Source of the DNA: Bradyrhizobium sp.
GTDB taxonomy: Bacteria > Pseudomonadota > Alphaproteobacteria > Rhizobiales > Xanthobacteraceae
Assembly (NCBI RefSeq): GCF_030646015.1
Contig: NZ_JAUSLT010000013.1
Location: forward strand, 1-34,212
DNA: 34,212 nt
Direction of reading: 5' to 3'
The notes beneath the pieces were generated by a model. The model saw nothing but the letters and a program-made list of their open reading frames with translations. It was not told the DNA's origin and ran no database searches. Made by a program: the position numbers and the translations under genes. Positions 16,627 through 25,250 of this stretch are shown here, piece after piece. Position 1 is the stretch's first letter; the number at the start of each line of letters is the position of its first letter.

Positions 16627-17583
16627 CTATTCGATTACCACGTCGGCGCGGGCGAGGAGCGCCGGTGGAACGACGATACCGAGCGACTTTGCAGTCTTGA
16701 GGTTGATGACAAACTCGTATCTGGTCGGCTGCAGCACCGGCAATTCGGATGGCTTCGTGCCTTTCAGGATGCGGTCAACATACATCGCCACGTTCCGGTA
16801 TGTGTCGTTCTGGTCGGCGGAATACGACATCAGCCCTCCCGCGCCTGTAAAAAACCGGGCCGGTGAAACTGAAAGCAGCCCGTGTTTCAGTGCCAGTTCG
16901 GTTGCAGCCTTCAACGGCAGGCTCGGCTGCACAATGACAGCATCCGCCCGCTCCCTGACCATGGCTGCAATGGCGGCCTCAAACCCCTCCGCACCCTTGA
17001 CGATGATGGGCTGCACAGCGATTCCGAAAGTCAGGCCGCCACGCTCTACCTGTTCAACGAATATCCTGCTGAACGGATCCGTTGCGTTGACGAGTACACC
17101 CACGCGCTGGGCGGACGGCTTCATTTCGCGGATCAACTCCAGTATCTTGGCTCCAAGCTCCGCCGTCGTGCCCGAAAGCCCGGTAATGTTGCCGCCTGGC
17201 CGTGCAAGGCTGGCAACAAGACCCGTTCCGACCGGATCGGCCACCAACGCCATGACAATCGGAGTTGTGGTCGTCGCCTTTCTTGCTGCAAATGCGGCCG
17301 GTGTCTGCCAGACCACCAAAAGATCGACGTTACGTCCGACGAGTTCTTCGGCCAGCCCGTTCAGAAGATCCGGCTTCCCGTCCGCGTTGCGAAATTCGAA
17401 CCGAACGTTCTTGCCTTCGATATAGCCAAACTCGCGCAGGCTTTCCTGCATCTGGGTCCAGAACGGCTCAGGATTACCAGGGACGAGGACGCCAATGGTC
17501 GCCAGCTTTGGTTGGGCACGGACCGCAAGCGGCCAAGCCAGGACGGCGCCGCCAACAATGCTGAAAAATCGCCGACGTATCAT
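16627..17583 (-). CDS. ABC-type substrate-binding protein (pfam04392), Tat-exported
   Basis: A 318-residue periplasmic binding protein, the first of three tandem family members. The start at 17583 has GAGGGTGGC upstream and yields MIRRRFFSIVGGAVLAWPLA, a twin-arginine-like signal ending at VRAQ; the longer frame to 17613 lacks this logic. Family marks are SLREFGYIEGKNVRFEFR, ADPVGTGLVASLARPGGN, and the C-terminal VINLKTAKSLGIVVPPALLA. The gene begins 86 bases after the cyclase gene ends and 46 bases separate it from the next receptor, so the receptors may be the tail of the kinase operon. No permease or ATPase partner is visible. The bound ligand is unknown. Confidence 0.9.
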   Translation of the reverse strand: MIRRRFFSIVGGAVLAWPLAVRAQPKLATIGVLVPGNPEPFWTQMQESLREFGYIEGKNVRFEFRNADGKPDLLNGLAEELVGRNVDLLVVWQTPAAFAARKATTTTPIVMALVADPVGTGLVASLARPGGNITGLSGTTAELGAKILELIREMKPSAQRVGVLVNATDPFSRIFVEQVERGGLTFGIAVQPIIVKGAEGFEAAIAAMVRERADAVIVQPSLPLKAATELALKHGLLSVSPARFFTGAGGLMSYSADQNDTYRNVAMYVDRILKGTKPSELPVLQPTRYEFVINLKTAKSLGIVVPPALLARADVVIE

Positions 17584-17669
17584 GCCACCCTCAAGCCCCA
17601 CAACAGTGATCATAGCGGACTAAGTCAATCGATTGATAGAGGCGAACAAAAGCCCTCTTGAATGGTCAG

Positions 17670-18920
17670 TCACTCCAGCTGGATCCGAACACCTTTACCA
17701 CCGTTCAGCAGTCGCTTGAGATGATAGCCACCCAGCGCATCCTCCGCATATTGGCCGACCAGCGCAGCAAATGCCGGCATCGCGGCGGCATCGCCGGCCT
17801 CCAGCTTGGCAAAGGCTTCCGAATATTGCGTCGTCGCGGGTCTCGCGAACGTCCCCTCCGATAGCGGCTCATAAGCACGGAGCGGCTCGCTGCGCCCGCG
17901 CAGCATGAGATCGCCTACCGGCCTGCCTTTGAAATTTCCTGCAGCGTCGGCGACGGTGGCGCTGACGCAAATGCGGGTGCCAAGGAACTTGTTGGCAGCC
18001 TCGAGCCGGGCCGCGGTGTTGATGGTATCGCCGTAGGCTGTGTAATCGAAGAACCGGCTGCCGCCGAAATTTCCGACCAGCGCCGGTCCCGCGTGAACGC
18101 CGATGCGTGTCGTCCCGAAATTCACGCCTTTGGCCTTCCAGCGCTCGCGAAACGCCTGCGCCCTTTTATCGAGATCGCGGGCGCAGGCGATCGCACGTGT
18201 CGCATAGTCTGGCTGGTCGCCGGGCGCGTTGAACAAAATCTGGATCGCGTCGCCGATGATCTTCGCGACCGTACCCTCGTGCGCGAACACGACATCGGTC
18301 ATGCCGCCGACATACTCGTTGAGCAGCGCGCCAAGCACTTCCGGTGATGCGGTTTCCACCAGCGAGGTGAAACCTGTGATGTCGGTGAAGATGGTCGCGA
18401 CGTCGCGCCGATGCACTTCCATGCCATTGCTGTCGCCGACAGCGGCGAGGCGGCTCGCGATCTGCGGCGAAAAGTACCGCGACAGCGACGCATGCGCGCG
18501 CTCGGCCTCAGCCTGGCGGCGGCGGGCGTCGCGCATCATCTCGACGTGCCGGATGGTCTTGTCAATGGTCATTTCGAGATCGCCGAAATCGATCGGCTTG
18601 GTCAGAAAATCGAACGCACCGCGGTTCATCGCGGTCCGGATGTTGCTCATATCGCCATAGGCCGACACGATGATGGTCGACTTCTTGTCGTCGGCCTCCT
18701 GAAGCTTCTGCAGTAGCGAGAGTCCGTCCATCCTGGGCATATTGATGTCAGACACCACCATGTCGACATGGGGATGGTCCACGATCGATTGCAGTGCGTC
18801 GATGCCGTCATGGGCGAAGATAAAAGCTACCGAACCGTCGCGAATCTGCCTGCGAAATTTCTGCAGTACCAGAGCCTCAAGATCGGGCTCATCATCGACG
18901 ACGAGGATGGTAGCGGTCAT
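17670..18920 (-). CDS. Response regulator with class III adenylate/guanylate cyclase output
   Basis: A 416-residue fusion of an N-terminal receiver (phosphorylation site Asp58 in [12 protein letters not shown], Ser87, Lys108) with a class III nucleotide cyclase. The cyclase has metal ligands Asp180 (FTDITGF) and Asp224 (KIIGD), a purine-selecting Lys220, and [16 protein letters not shown] with Thr294, Asn301 and Arg305. The Lys/Thr pair suits ATP, so it should make cAMP. A short coiled-coil linker (about 125-150) joins the domains. A C-terminal helical tail of about 60 residues follows. The ATG at 18920 overlaps the stop of the upstream receiver gene by four bases. Phosphorylation by the adjacent kinase probably switches cyclase activity. 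Confidence 0.93.
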   Translation of the reverse strand: MTATILVVDDEPDLEALVLQKFRRQIRDGSVAFIFAHDGIDALQSIVDHPHVDMVVSDINMPRMDGLSLLQKLQEADDKKSTIIVSAYGDMSNIRTAMNRGAFDFLTKPIDFGDLEMTIDKTIRHVEMMRDARRRQAEAERAHASLSRYFSPQIASRLAAVGDSNGMEVHRRDVATIFTDITGFTSLVETASPEVLGALLNEYVGGMTDVVFAHEGTVAKIIGDAIQILFNAPGDQPDYATRAIACARDLDKRAQAFRERWKAKGVNFGTTRIGVHAGPALVGNFGGSRFFDYTAYGDTINTAARLEAANKFLGTRICVSATVADAAGNFKGRPVGDLMLRGRSEPLRAYEPLSEGTFARPATTQYSEAFAKLEAGDAAAMPAFAALVGQYAEDALGGYHLKRLLNGGKGVRIQLE

Positions 18921-19306
18921 GCGGCTCGTCCGAGCCTGGTATCGATTTCGTGGCGAAGCAGCGCGAAATCGATCGGTTTCGTCAGCAGGCCGACCGCGCC
19001 GCGCTCGATCGCCACGCGCCGCGTTTCGGCGTCACCATAGGCGGTGATCATGATGACGGGAACATCGGGCCGGTCTTCCCGCACCCTTGGGAGCATTTCC
19101 AGTCCGCTCATCCCAGGCATGTTGATGTCGGACAGGATCAAGATCAGCGAGGGGTCGCGGATTTCCGCGGCGCGCTTCAGCGCGGCCGGCGCCGAGGGAG
19201 CGAATTCCATGGTGAAACGTCCGGACTTGAGATCGCGGCGGAATTGCTGGCGGAACAGGGCTTCGACGTCGGGTTCGTCATCGACGACGAGGATGTAAAC
19301 GCTCAA
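18917..19306 (-). CDS. Single-domain response regulator (TTG start)
   Basis: A 129-residue stand-alone receiver with the acidic pocket VVDDEPD (7-13), phosphorylatable Asp60 in LILSDINMPGMSG, a Thr in MITAYGD and the conserved Lys in LLTKPIDF. There is no output domain. The start is a TTG at 19306, overlapping the kinase stop as TTGA and preceded by a perfect GGAGG; the next Met is inside the receiver fold, so TTG is required. It overlaps the following cyclase gene by four bases. It probably acts as a phosphate shuttle or sink between the kinase and the receiver-cyclase, or signals to other partners. Confidence 0.92.
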   Translation of the reverse strand: MSVYILVVDDEPDVEALFRQQFRRDLKSGRFTMEFAPSAPAALKRAAEIRDPSLILILSDINMPGMSGLEMLPRVREDRPDVPVIMITAYGDAETRRVAIERGAVGLLTKPIDFALLRHEIDTRLGRAA

Positions 19307-22300
19307 TGGGTGCCTCCGGTATTCGATTGGGCAGCCGCGCTCCGCGGCAGCGTAATAATGAATTCGGTGAATACGCCGGGTTCGGTTACGACGTCGATCG
19401 TGCCGCCATGTTGTTTCACCACGATGTCGTGGCTCATCGACAGGCCTAACCCAGTACCCTCGCCAGCCGGCTTGGTGGTAAAGAAGGGATTGAACATCTT
19501 CTCCTTCACTTCAAGGGGAATGCCGGTGCCATTGTCGCGGATCCGGATTTCGACCTTGTTACCGTGGCTTTTCGTGGTCGCGCTCAGGACAGGCTCGAAG
19601 GTTCCATCGCCGGCGTCCTTGCGCTTGGTAGCGGCATAGAAGCCGTTGGAAATCAGGTTGAGAAACACCCGGGTGATTTCCTGCGGATAGAGGTCGATCA
19701 CGCCGGCGGCGGGATCAAAGTCGCGCTGAAGCGTAATGTTGAAACCGGATCTCTCAGCCCGCGCACCGTGATAGGCGAGATTGAGGCTTTCCTCGACAAT
19801 GGCGTTGATGTCGGCGGGTCGGTGCTCGCCCGCCCCCTCGCGCGAATGCAGCAGCATGTTCTTGACGATCGAGTCGGCGCGCTTGCCGTGCTGCACCACC
19901 TTTTCGAGATTACCCTTCAGCATGTGGGCGAGTTCGTCGATCTCCTCCCGTGTCTTGTCGTCGAGCGCGGCCGTCTTGAGAACGTCGTTCAGCTCGTCGA
20001 TCAGCTCTGCCGACAGAGCCGAGAAATTATTGACGAAATTCAGTGGATTCTTGATCTCGTGCGCGATGCCGGCGGTGAGCTGGCCGAGCGAGGCCAGCTT
20101 CTCGGTCTGCACCAGACGGTCCTGGGCGGTACGGAGGTCGTCGAGCGAGGTTCCGAGTTCTCGGGTGCGCTCCTCTACCTCGTTGAACAGCTGGACGTTG
20201 GAAATGGCGATCACGGCCTGGTCTGCAAAGGTCTGGAGTAACTGAACGTGATGTTCGACGAACGGGCCGGGCTCAACCCGGGTCACGGCGATCAGGCCGA
20301 TGGGCGTCCCGTCGCGCAGCAGAGGCACGAACAACATGCTGCGATAACCGCGAAGCCGCGCCAGGTCACGCAGACCATCGATTTCGTATTCGGTATCGAG
20401 CACACGGTAAGTCTCTCCCCTGCTAACCGCTTCACTCCAACTGAAGCCCGACAGCGGAGCGGGGAACATGGCCTTGAGGGCCGCATCGGCTTCCTGGTTG
20501 GTGGCCGTAAACGCCCTCAAGTGCAGTACGCCCTCGTCAAGTCTGAACACCGTAGTCGAAAGGGCATCGACCAGCCGCTTCGACCGCTCGGCAATAGCGT
20601 CGAACACCGGCTGCACGTCTGACGGAGAACTGGCGATCACCTTCAGGATATCAGCCGTCGCCGTCTGCCGCTCCAGGGCCTCTTTGGTCTCGTTGAACAG
20701 CCTCGCGTTCTGGATCGCAATCACCGCCTGGTCGGCGAAGGTCTCGATCATCGCCAGTTCTTTGGGCTTGAATGGGCCCGTTGAGCGCGCCACGCCGATG
20801 GCGCCGATGCCGCGGCCTTCCCAAAGCATGGGCGCAAACACCATCGAGCGGTAGCCGATCAGTTTTGCCATCTTGCGCAGTACGCCTGGCACGTCCTCGC
20901 CGTCGACCAGGTCGGGCCAATGCATCACACGGCGTTCGCGAATAGCTTGGCCGGCCGGCGTGCGCTCGACTGGCGCGGGGAACGTGGCGGCGACCACGTC
21001 GTGCGAATCGCCGATATAAGCCGCGATATTCAACTGACCTTGTTTGTCCACCAGCAGCACATCCAGCTCATCGCCGCCGAAGAGATGCTTGCAGCTCACC
21101 AAAATCTTGTCGAACACTGGCTGGGCGTCAGCAACTGAACTGCTGATTACGCTGAGGATATCCGCGGAAGCCTTCTGCTGCTCGAGCGCTTCCTTAGTTT
21201 CGTTGAACAGCCGCGCATTCTGGATCGCGATGGCGGCTTGGTCGGCGAAAGTCTTGAGCAGAGCCACTTCCCTGTCGGAGAAGGTGGCGTCGGCATCGCG
21301 GGCAACATGAAAGGCGCCGATACCCCGGCCTTCCCAGAGCAAGGGCGCGACCAGCACCGAGAAACTGCCCACCCTTGATGCGGCGATGCGAAGCGACGCC
21401 GGCGCATCCGGATTGTTGACGACATCGCCGAAAAAAAGGACCTGCTGGCGCTCGAATGCGAGGGACATTGGCGTGTCGGCGAGCGGCTGCGGGAACGTGG
21501 CCTTCAATGCGTCACCTTCTCCTCCGCGATAAGCACCGATATGAACCTGACCGTCCTCGCCGAGCAGGAAAATCGCCATCCGGTTGAAGGCCGCCAGCCG
21601 TTCGCAACTGTCAAGAATCTGCTCGAACACCGGCGTAGTGTCCGCCACCGAGCTACTGATGACCTTCAGGATATCCGCCGTCGCTGTCTGCCGCTCCAGC
21701 GCTTCTCGGGTCTCGTTGAACAGGCGCACGTTCTCGATCGCGATCAAGGCCTGGTCACGGAACGATTCGGCCAGTGCGATCTCGCTCTCGCCGAAGATAT
21801 TGGCTTGTTTACCCACCAACGCCAGAACGCCGATGCATTGGGCTTCGCGCAGCAGCGGCAGAAACAGCGCAGAGTTCACGCCGATCAGCGCCTGTATCTG
21901 ACGCTCGTGCTCGGGCAGGTCGATCAGCGACCAGTCCGGCAGATGCACGTTTTCCTTTCCCACGATGGCGCGCGATGGAAAGTTGGCGTCGGGGTCGATC
22001 GGCAAATGCGACGGTCCAAGGTCGGGGAGCGGCCCGTCCGGTCCGGCCGCCGCAGCGGGCGAAAAGGTGGCGCCGTCGCAACGCAACACGAACGCGACGT
22101 CGCAGCGGATCAGCCGCACGGCTGTCTGGACAATGGCATCGAATACGGGCTGCACGTTGGTCGGCGACTGACTTATTACGCGCAGGATTTCCGAAGTCGC
22201 CGTCTGGCGCTCCAGCGCCTCCTTGGTCTCGTTGAACAGCCGCGCGTTCTTCATCGCGATCGATGCCTGTACCGCGAAGCCTTGCAGGAGCCTGATTTGG

Positions 22301-22803
22301 TCTTCCGAAAACGGTCGCACTTCCTTGCGAAAAAGGGCGAACACCGCAACGATAACACCGTCGTTGATGACAGGCACACCAAGCCATGACCGCATATCGC
22401 TCTCGACGCTCGCGACGATAAACGGCACTCCGTTTTGATAGGCCTTGGTGGCCTTGAGATCGACGACATGGACAAACGGCCGATCCTGTGGATTTGGCCC
22501 CAATAGGCTGGCCAACGGCACACCCATCAATTTGAACGGCGCGGCGCCTGTACGACTTGTAGTGCCGCCCCAATTGAGGGTTTTATCGCCTTCAACGAGA
22601 TAAAGGCCGCCTCCGGTGGCGTCGCAGAGCTCCGCCGCCTTTGTTACCATCACATCCAGCACAGGCGTCAGATCGCCCCCCGATCCGTTGATGATCTGCA
22701 AAACCTCGGTGGCCGCGGCCTGTTGCGCGACGGAATCGGCGAGCTTGCGCTCAAGGTCGGTGATGATCTGCTGGGGATCGGCTGCGGCATCGCGCGGAGT
22801 CAC
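19303..22803 (-). CDS. Soluble hybrid-sensor histidine kinase with five tandem GAF domains
   Basis: A 1166-residue kinase without membrane segments. Five GAF domains occupy roughly residues 45-190, 215-365, 385-535, 555-705 and 725-880, each ending in a near-identical signalling helix of the type RLFNETKEALERQTATADIL followed by KVISSS. A coiled coil leads to the H-box LGQLTAGIAHEIKNPLNF (phosphorylated His915), then a HATPase domain with the N-box FLNLISNGFYAA, DNGTGIP (1091-1097) and GEGTGLGLSM. Start is a GTG at 22803 with GGA upstream. GAF domains bind small ligands or nucleotides, so the enzyme senses cytosolic cues. It overlaps the receiver gene downstream; receiver and cyclase are its likely targets. 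No receiver domain is fused to it. Confidence 0.94.
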   Translation of the reverse strand: MTPRDAAADPQQIITDLERKLADSVAQQAAATEVLQIINGSGGDLTPVLDVMVTKAAELCDATGGGLYLVEGDKTLNWGGTTSRTGAAPFKLMGVPLASLLGPNPQDRPFVHVVDLKATKAYQNGVPFIVASVESDMRSWLGVPVINDGVIVAVFALFRKEVRPFSEDQIRLLQGFAVQASIAMKNARLFNETKEALERQTATSEILRVISQSPTNVQPVFDAIVQTAVRLIRCDVAFVLRCDGATFSPAAAAGPDGPLPDLGPSHLPIDPDANFPSRAIVGKENVHLPDWSLIDLPEHERQIQALIGVNSALFLPLLREAQCIGVLALVGKQANIFGESEIALAESFRDQALIAIENVRLFNETREALERQTATADILKVISSSVADTTPVFEQILDSCERLAAFNRMAIFLLGEDGQVHIGAYRGGEGDALKATFPQPLADTPMSLAFERQQVLFFGDVVNNPDAPASLRIAASRVGSFSVLVAPLLWEGRGIGAFHVARDADATFSDREVALLKTFADQAAIAIQNARLFNETKEALEQQKASADILSVISSSVADAQPVFDKILVSCKHLFGGDELDVLLVDKQGQLNIAAYIGDSHDVVAATFPAPVERTPAGQAIRERRVMHWPDLVDGEDVPGVLRKMAKLIGYRSMVFAPMLWEGRGIGAIGVARSTGPFKPKELAMIETFADQAVIAIQNARLFNETKEALERQTATADILKVIASSPSDVQPVFDAIAERSKRLVDALSTTVFRLDEGVLHLRAFTATNQEADAALKAMFPAPLSGFSWSEAVSRGETYRVLDTEYEIDGLRDLARLRGYRSMLFVPLLRDGTPIGLIAVTRVEPGPFVEHHVQLLQTFADQAVIAISNVQLFNEVEERTRELGTSLDDLRTAQDRLVQTEKLASLGQLTAGIAHEIKNPLNFVNNFSALSAELIDELNDVLKTAALDDKTREEIDELAHMLKGNLEKVVQHGKRADSIVKNMLLHSREGAGEHRPADINAIVEESLNLAYHGARAERSGFNITLQRDFDPAAGVIDLYPQEITRVFLNLISNGFYAATKRKDAGDGTFEPVLSATTKSHGNKVEIRIRDNGTGIPLEVKEKMFNPFFTTKPAGEGTGLGLSMSHDIVVKQHGGTIDVVTEPGVFTEFIITLPRSAAAQSNTGGTH

Positions 22804-23073
22804 AATTTACTATCCAATTCATATGCCCTGCGCCGAGCGCCAGATGACCCGATGGAGCCTCGAAGGGCAATCGCCACTTTTCAAGGGGGCGCAGCGCCAC
22901 TGTAGCTGCTTTTGCACAATTCCGGGAAGAGAGATCAGGCCGAAAGCTAATGTCCGGTTGGGGTCAATCTCGTCCTTTCCACGATGCTAACGTGAAGCCC
23001 GGTTCACCCCCAATAACGGACATCCGTCGAGTCCAAGGAAAGAGTGGCCCCGTTGCCTTGGTCATGCCGCGTG
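22804..23073. other. Spacer upstream of the kinase gene with imperfect inverted repeat
   Basis: No gene seen in these 270 bases, which must hold the kinase promoter. An imperfect inverted repeat pairs ATGTCCG-GTT-GGGG (22951-22964) with CCCC-AATAA-CGGACAT (23008-23023). Similar ATGTCCG-containing spacers occur in degraded intergenic sequence of Bradyrhizobium-type genomes; the same word GACATGTCCG-like pattern recurs near 14540-14560. Confidence 0.4.
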
Positions 23074-23337
23074 CTACTCGTTGGCCGATGCCAGCCAAAC
23101 CTCAATGGCCTTCCGCCCGCTTCCAACGGTGCTTTCCACGCGGCGCACGCCGGGAATGCCGATCCGTGACTTGCGCTTGAGGCTGCGGATGACATTGGCG
23201 ATGTACACGCGGCCATTCAGCGGCACCGCGCCGCCGTTGTAGAATTGCTGCGTCAGCTCGCCGCTGGTGATGCGCCTGCCACGAGCGGGGATTAATTCAT
23301 AAAGGCGTTTTTCATTCCTGCTCAAACGTAGTTCCAT
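23074..23337 (-). CDS. Small putative winged-helix protein, 87 aa
   Basis: A basic 87-residue protein with helices and a likely wing: LSRNEKRLYELIPARGRR, SGELTQQFYNG, GRVYIANVIRSLKRKSRIG, then a beta hairpin SGRKAIEVWL. The order helix-helix-basic recognition helix-strand resembles a winged HTH such as the C-terminal DNA-binding fold of response regulators. I chose the ATG at 23337; a TTG at 23364 would add nine residues. Neither has a strong ribosome site. It may be the left-most gene of the accessory region. Function beyond probable DNA binding is unknown. Confidence 0.6.
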   Translation of the reverse strand: MELRLSRNEKRLYELIPARGRRITSGELTQQFYNGGAVPLNGRVYIANVIRSLKRKSRIGIPGVRRVESTVGSGRKAIEVWLASANE

Positions 23338-23567
23338 GTCATCTAGCTTTTGTTGACTGCGCAATTATTCGGTGGGTGCGCCCTGCATGCCTGCCCCCCC
23401 GATAAGAGACCCGAGTGTGCCATGGTTATCGTAGCGGGTCACCATCCGCTGAGCGGTGGCTCCGGGACGGCCCGCTCTCGTAAAAGTCCCCAGCCCAAAT
23501 GCGAGGCCTCCGGCCCCTTGCCCTCGCGCCCAAGTTGCGAAACACTTGGCCACTGGGGGCTAGTTTG

Positions 23568-24707
23568 ATGAGCTATTTTCTGGACCTGTTCACGCCGGAG
23601 ACATGGCGGAGCTTTCAGGCGCACGGGAGCACGGTAAGCGGATTTCGCCACCGCCAGCGCAAGGCCGCGGAGCAAGTCCAGGTCGGCGATATTTTCTGTT
23701 GCTACCTAGTACGCCTTTCCCGCTGGTGCGGTCTGTTAGAGGTCACGTCCGAGAATTACTCGGACGCTTCCCCCATTTTCAGTGACCCAGACCCATTTAT
23801 CGTAAGGTTTAGGGTCAAGCCTCTCGTCGTTCTTGGTCCAGAACACTCGGTCCCTATCGGAGACGAAAAGCTCTGGCCGCACTTATCCTTCACCCGTGAG
23901 CTCGCCTTGAAGTCAGTCGGATGGGCTCAGTTTGCCGGGCTGCGGAGCTCACTGCGTCGGATTTCAAGTGAGGATGGTGAGATTTTAAGCACGGTATTGA
24001 ATGACCAGAATGTGAGCCGCCGCTTATACCCGGTCACCGGGCGCGATGAGCAATTGCTTTCCGAGCGGAAGACCGTAGCCGCCGCTGACCGTACCGTTCT
24101 TGTTGAGGTACCCGTTGACGCACCGGACGAGGATACGTCTGAAGAAGAAGCTGAGGCACCGCCGGTCGATGAAGCCGCTACCTTCAGAACATCTCTGAAG
24201 GTGCAAGCGCTTCTTGCCCGAATAGGCATTGAGATGGGATTTCGCGTTTGGATACCGCGCAATGACAGGCAAGCTGTACTGGATCAGATTTCATCCACTC
24301 TCCATGGTTCGTTCTTGAACCAACTTCCGCTCAACTATGACGATGTGACACTAAAGACGATCGAACAAATCGACGTTATTTGGATGCGCAACAGGTCAAT
24401 GGCGCGCGCATTTGAGGTTGAGCACACTACGGCAATCTATTCGGGTTTGTTGAGAATGGCAGACCTCTTGGCGCTACAACCCAACATGAATATTAGACTT
24501 CACATCGTTGCGCCGGATGACAAGCGCGCTAAGGTTTTGCGGGAGATAAAGCGGCCGGTCTTTTCACTGCTTGATCGGGGGCCACTCTACGAAAGCTGCT
24601 CGTTTCTGTCATACACTTCCATTGAAAAAATATCTGGCATGGGACATCTCCAACATATGAGTGACACGCTCATTGAGGAGTTTGAGGAATTTCCGGCTGA
24701 TGATTAG
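23568..24707 (+). CDS. EVE-like domain fused to a predicted nuclease domain; candidate defence protein
   Basis: A 379-residue two-domain protein. Residues 1 to about 145 resemble an EVE/PUA-like domain: MSYFLDLFTPETWRSF opening, VQVGDIFCCYLVRLSRWCGL (GD followed by a strand) and LLEVTSENYSD, as in modified-base readers. An acidic, disordered linker (180-205) follows. The C-terminal part has a core of IDVIWMRN (Asp269) and AFEVEHTTAIYSGLLRM (Glu283, Glu285, His286), which looks like a PD-(D/E)xK-type nuclease with a non-lysine final residue. EVE-nuclease fusions are known as modification-dependent restriction enzymes; that this one cuts modified phage DNA is inferred. ATG at 23568 has GGGGG upstream. 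No partner gene is adjacent, so it may act alone. Confidence 0.62.
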   Translation: MSYFLDLFTPETWRSFQAHGSTVSGFRHRQRKAAEQVQVGDIFCCYLVRLSRWCGLLEVTSENYSDASPIFSDPDPFIVRFRVKPLVVLGPEHSVPIGDEKLWPHLSFTRELALKSVGWAQFAGLRSSLRRISSEDGEILSTVLNDQNVSRRLYPVTGRDEQLLSERKTVAAADRTVLVEVPVDAPDEDTSEEEAEAPPVDEAATFRTSLKVQALLARIGIEMGFRVWIPRNDRQAVLDQISSTLHGSFLNQLPLNYDDVTLKTIEQIDVIWMRNRSMARAFEVEHTTAIYSGLLRMADLLALQPNMNIRLHIVAPDDKRAKVLREIKRPVFSLLDRGPLYESCSFLSYTSIEKISGMGHLQHMSDTLIEEFEEFPADD

Positions 24708-24748
24708 ACCCAGTCTGCCGCGATGATTTCGCACCAGCATATTTGCTC

Positions 24749-25250
24749 TCAGGCGACCCGCCGCAGCGCAAAGGTATTGCCATCATCCGACGTGACATAG
24801 CCAAGCCGCGCCAGTGAGGCCAACACTTCGCCGACCTTCTTTTCGGTCGTCTTCGTTCGCTTGAACCGTGCCGCGAGGCTGCTGGCATCGAGAGGCCCGG
24901 GCGCGGCGGTAGAACTCCAATCAAGAACGCATCATCGCTAGCAATTATCACGCTCTTGTCGTCGCAAATAACCTTCGCTGGAAGGAATTGAAAGACACGA
25001 TGCCGTGCCGTATCAACAGTTGTGATGTATCGCTGCAGACCGTCCAGAGCCGGTCGCAATTCCCGACGAGGCTCGCCGAATATCCACCAATTCAAGCGAT
25101 AGCTTTCTCGATTGTTTAAATCTCGCTCTGGCTTAACCGTGACAAGCAAATGTTGGTAAACTTCGGGGAATTTCAGACGTACGTCGTCGACGCTCAATCC
25201 AAATAAATCAATGACCATCCGGCCACGAGGTCGTTGGGCAATAGTCGTCG
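24749..25250 (-). pseudogene. MmeI-like type IIG restriction-modification enzyme, C-terminal fragment
   Basis: One reverse frame from about 25250 encodes GRMVIDLFGLSVDDVRLKF, NWWIFGEPRRELRPAL, DTARHRVFQFLPAKV and IASDDAFLIGVL. These are conserved C-terminal blocks of MmeI/YeeA-like DNA methyltransferase-nucleases. Near 24905 the homology jumps to a different frame, LDASSLAARFKRTKTTEKKV then LARLGYVTSDDGNTFALRRVA and a TGA at 24749, which resembles the extreme C-terminus of the same family. So the methyltransferase and nuclease parts are gone and an internal segment after GVL was deleted with a frameshift. The fragment cannot be active. Confidence 0.75.

Noticed and set aside
23350..23568. Frames on both strands upstream of the EVE-nuclease gene (about 62-72 codons)
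   Set aside because: No ribosome site or domain; the stretch is best read as the promoter region of the 23568 gene.
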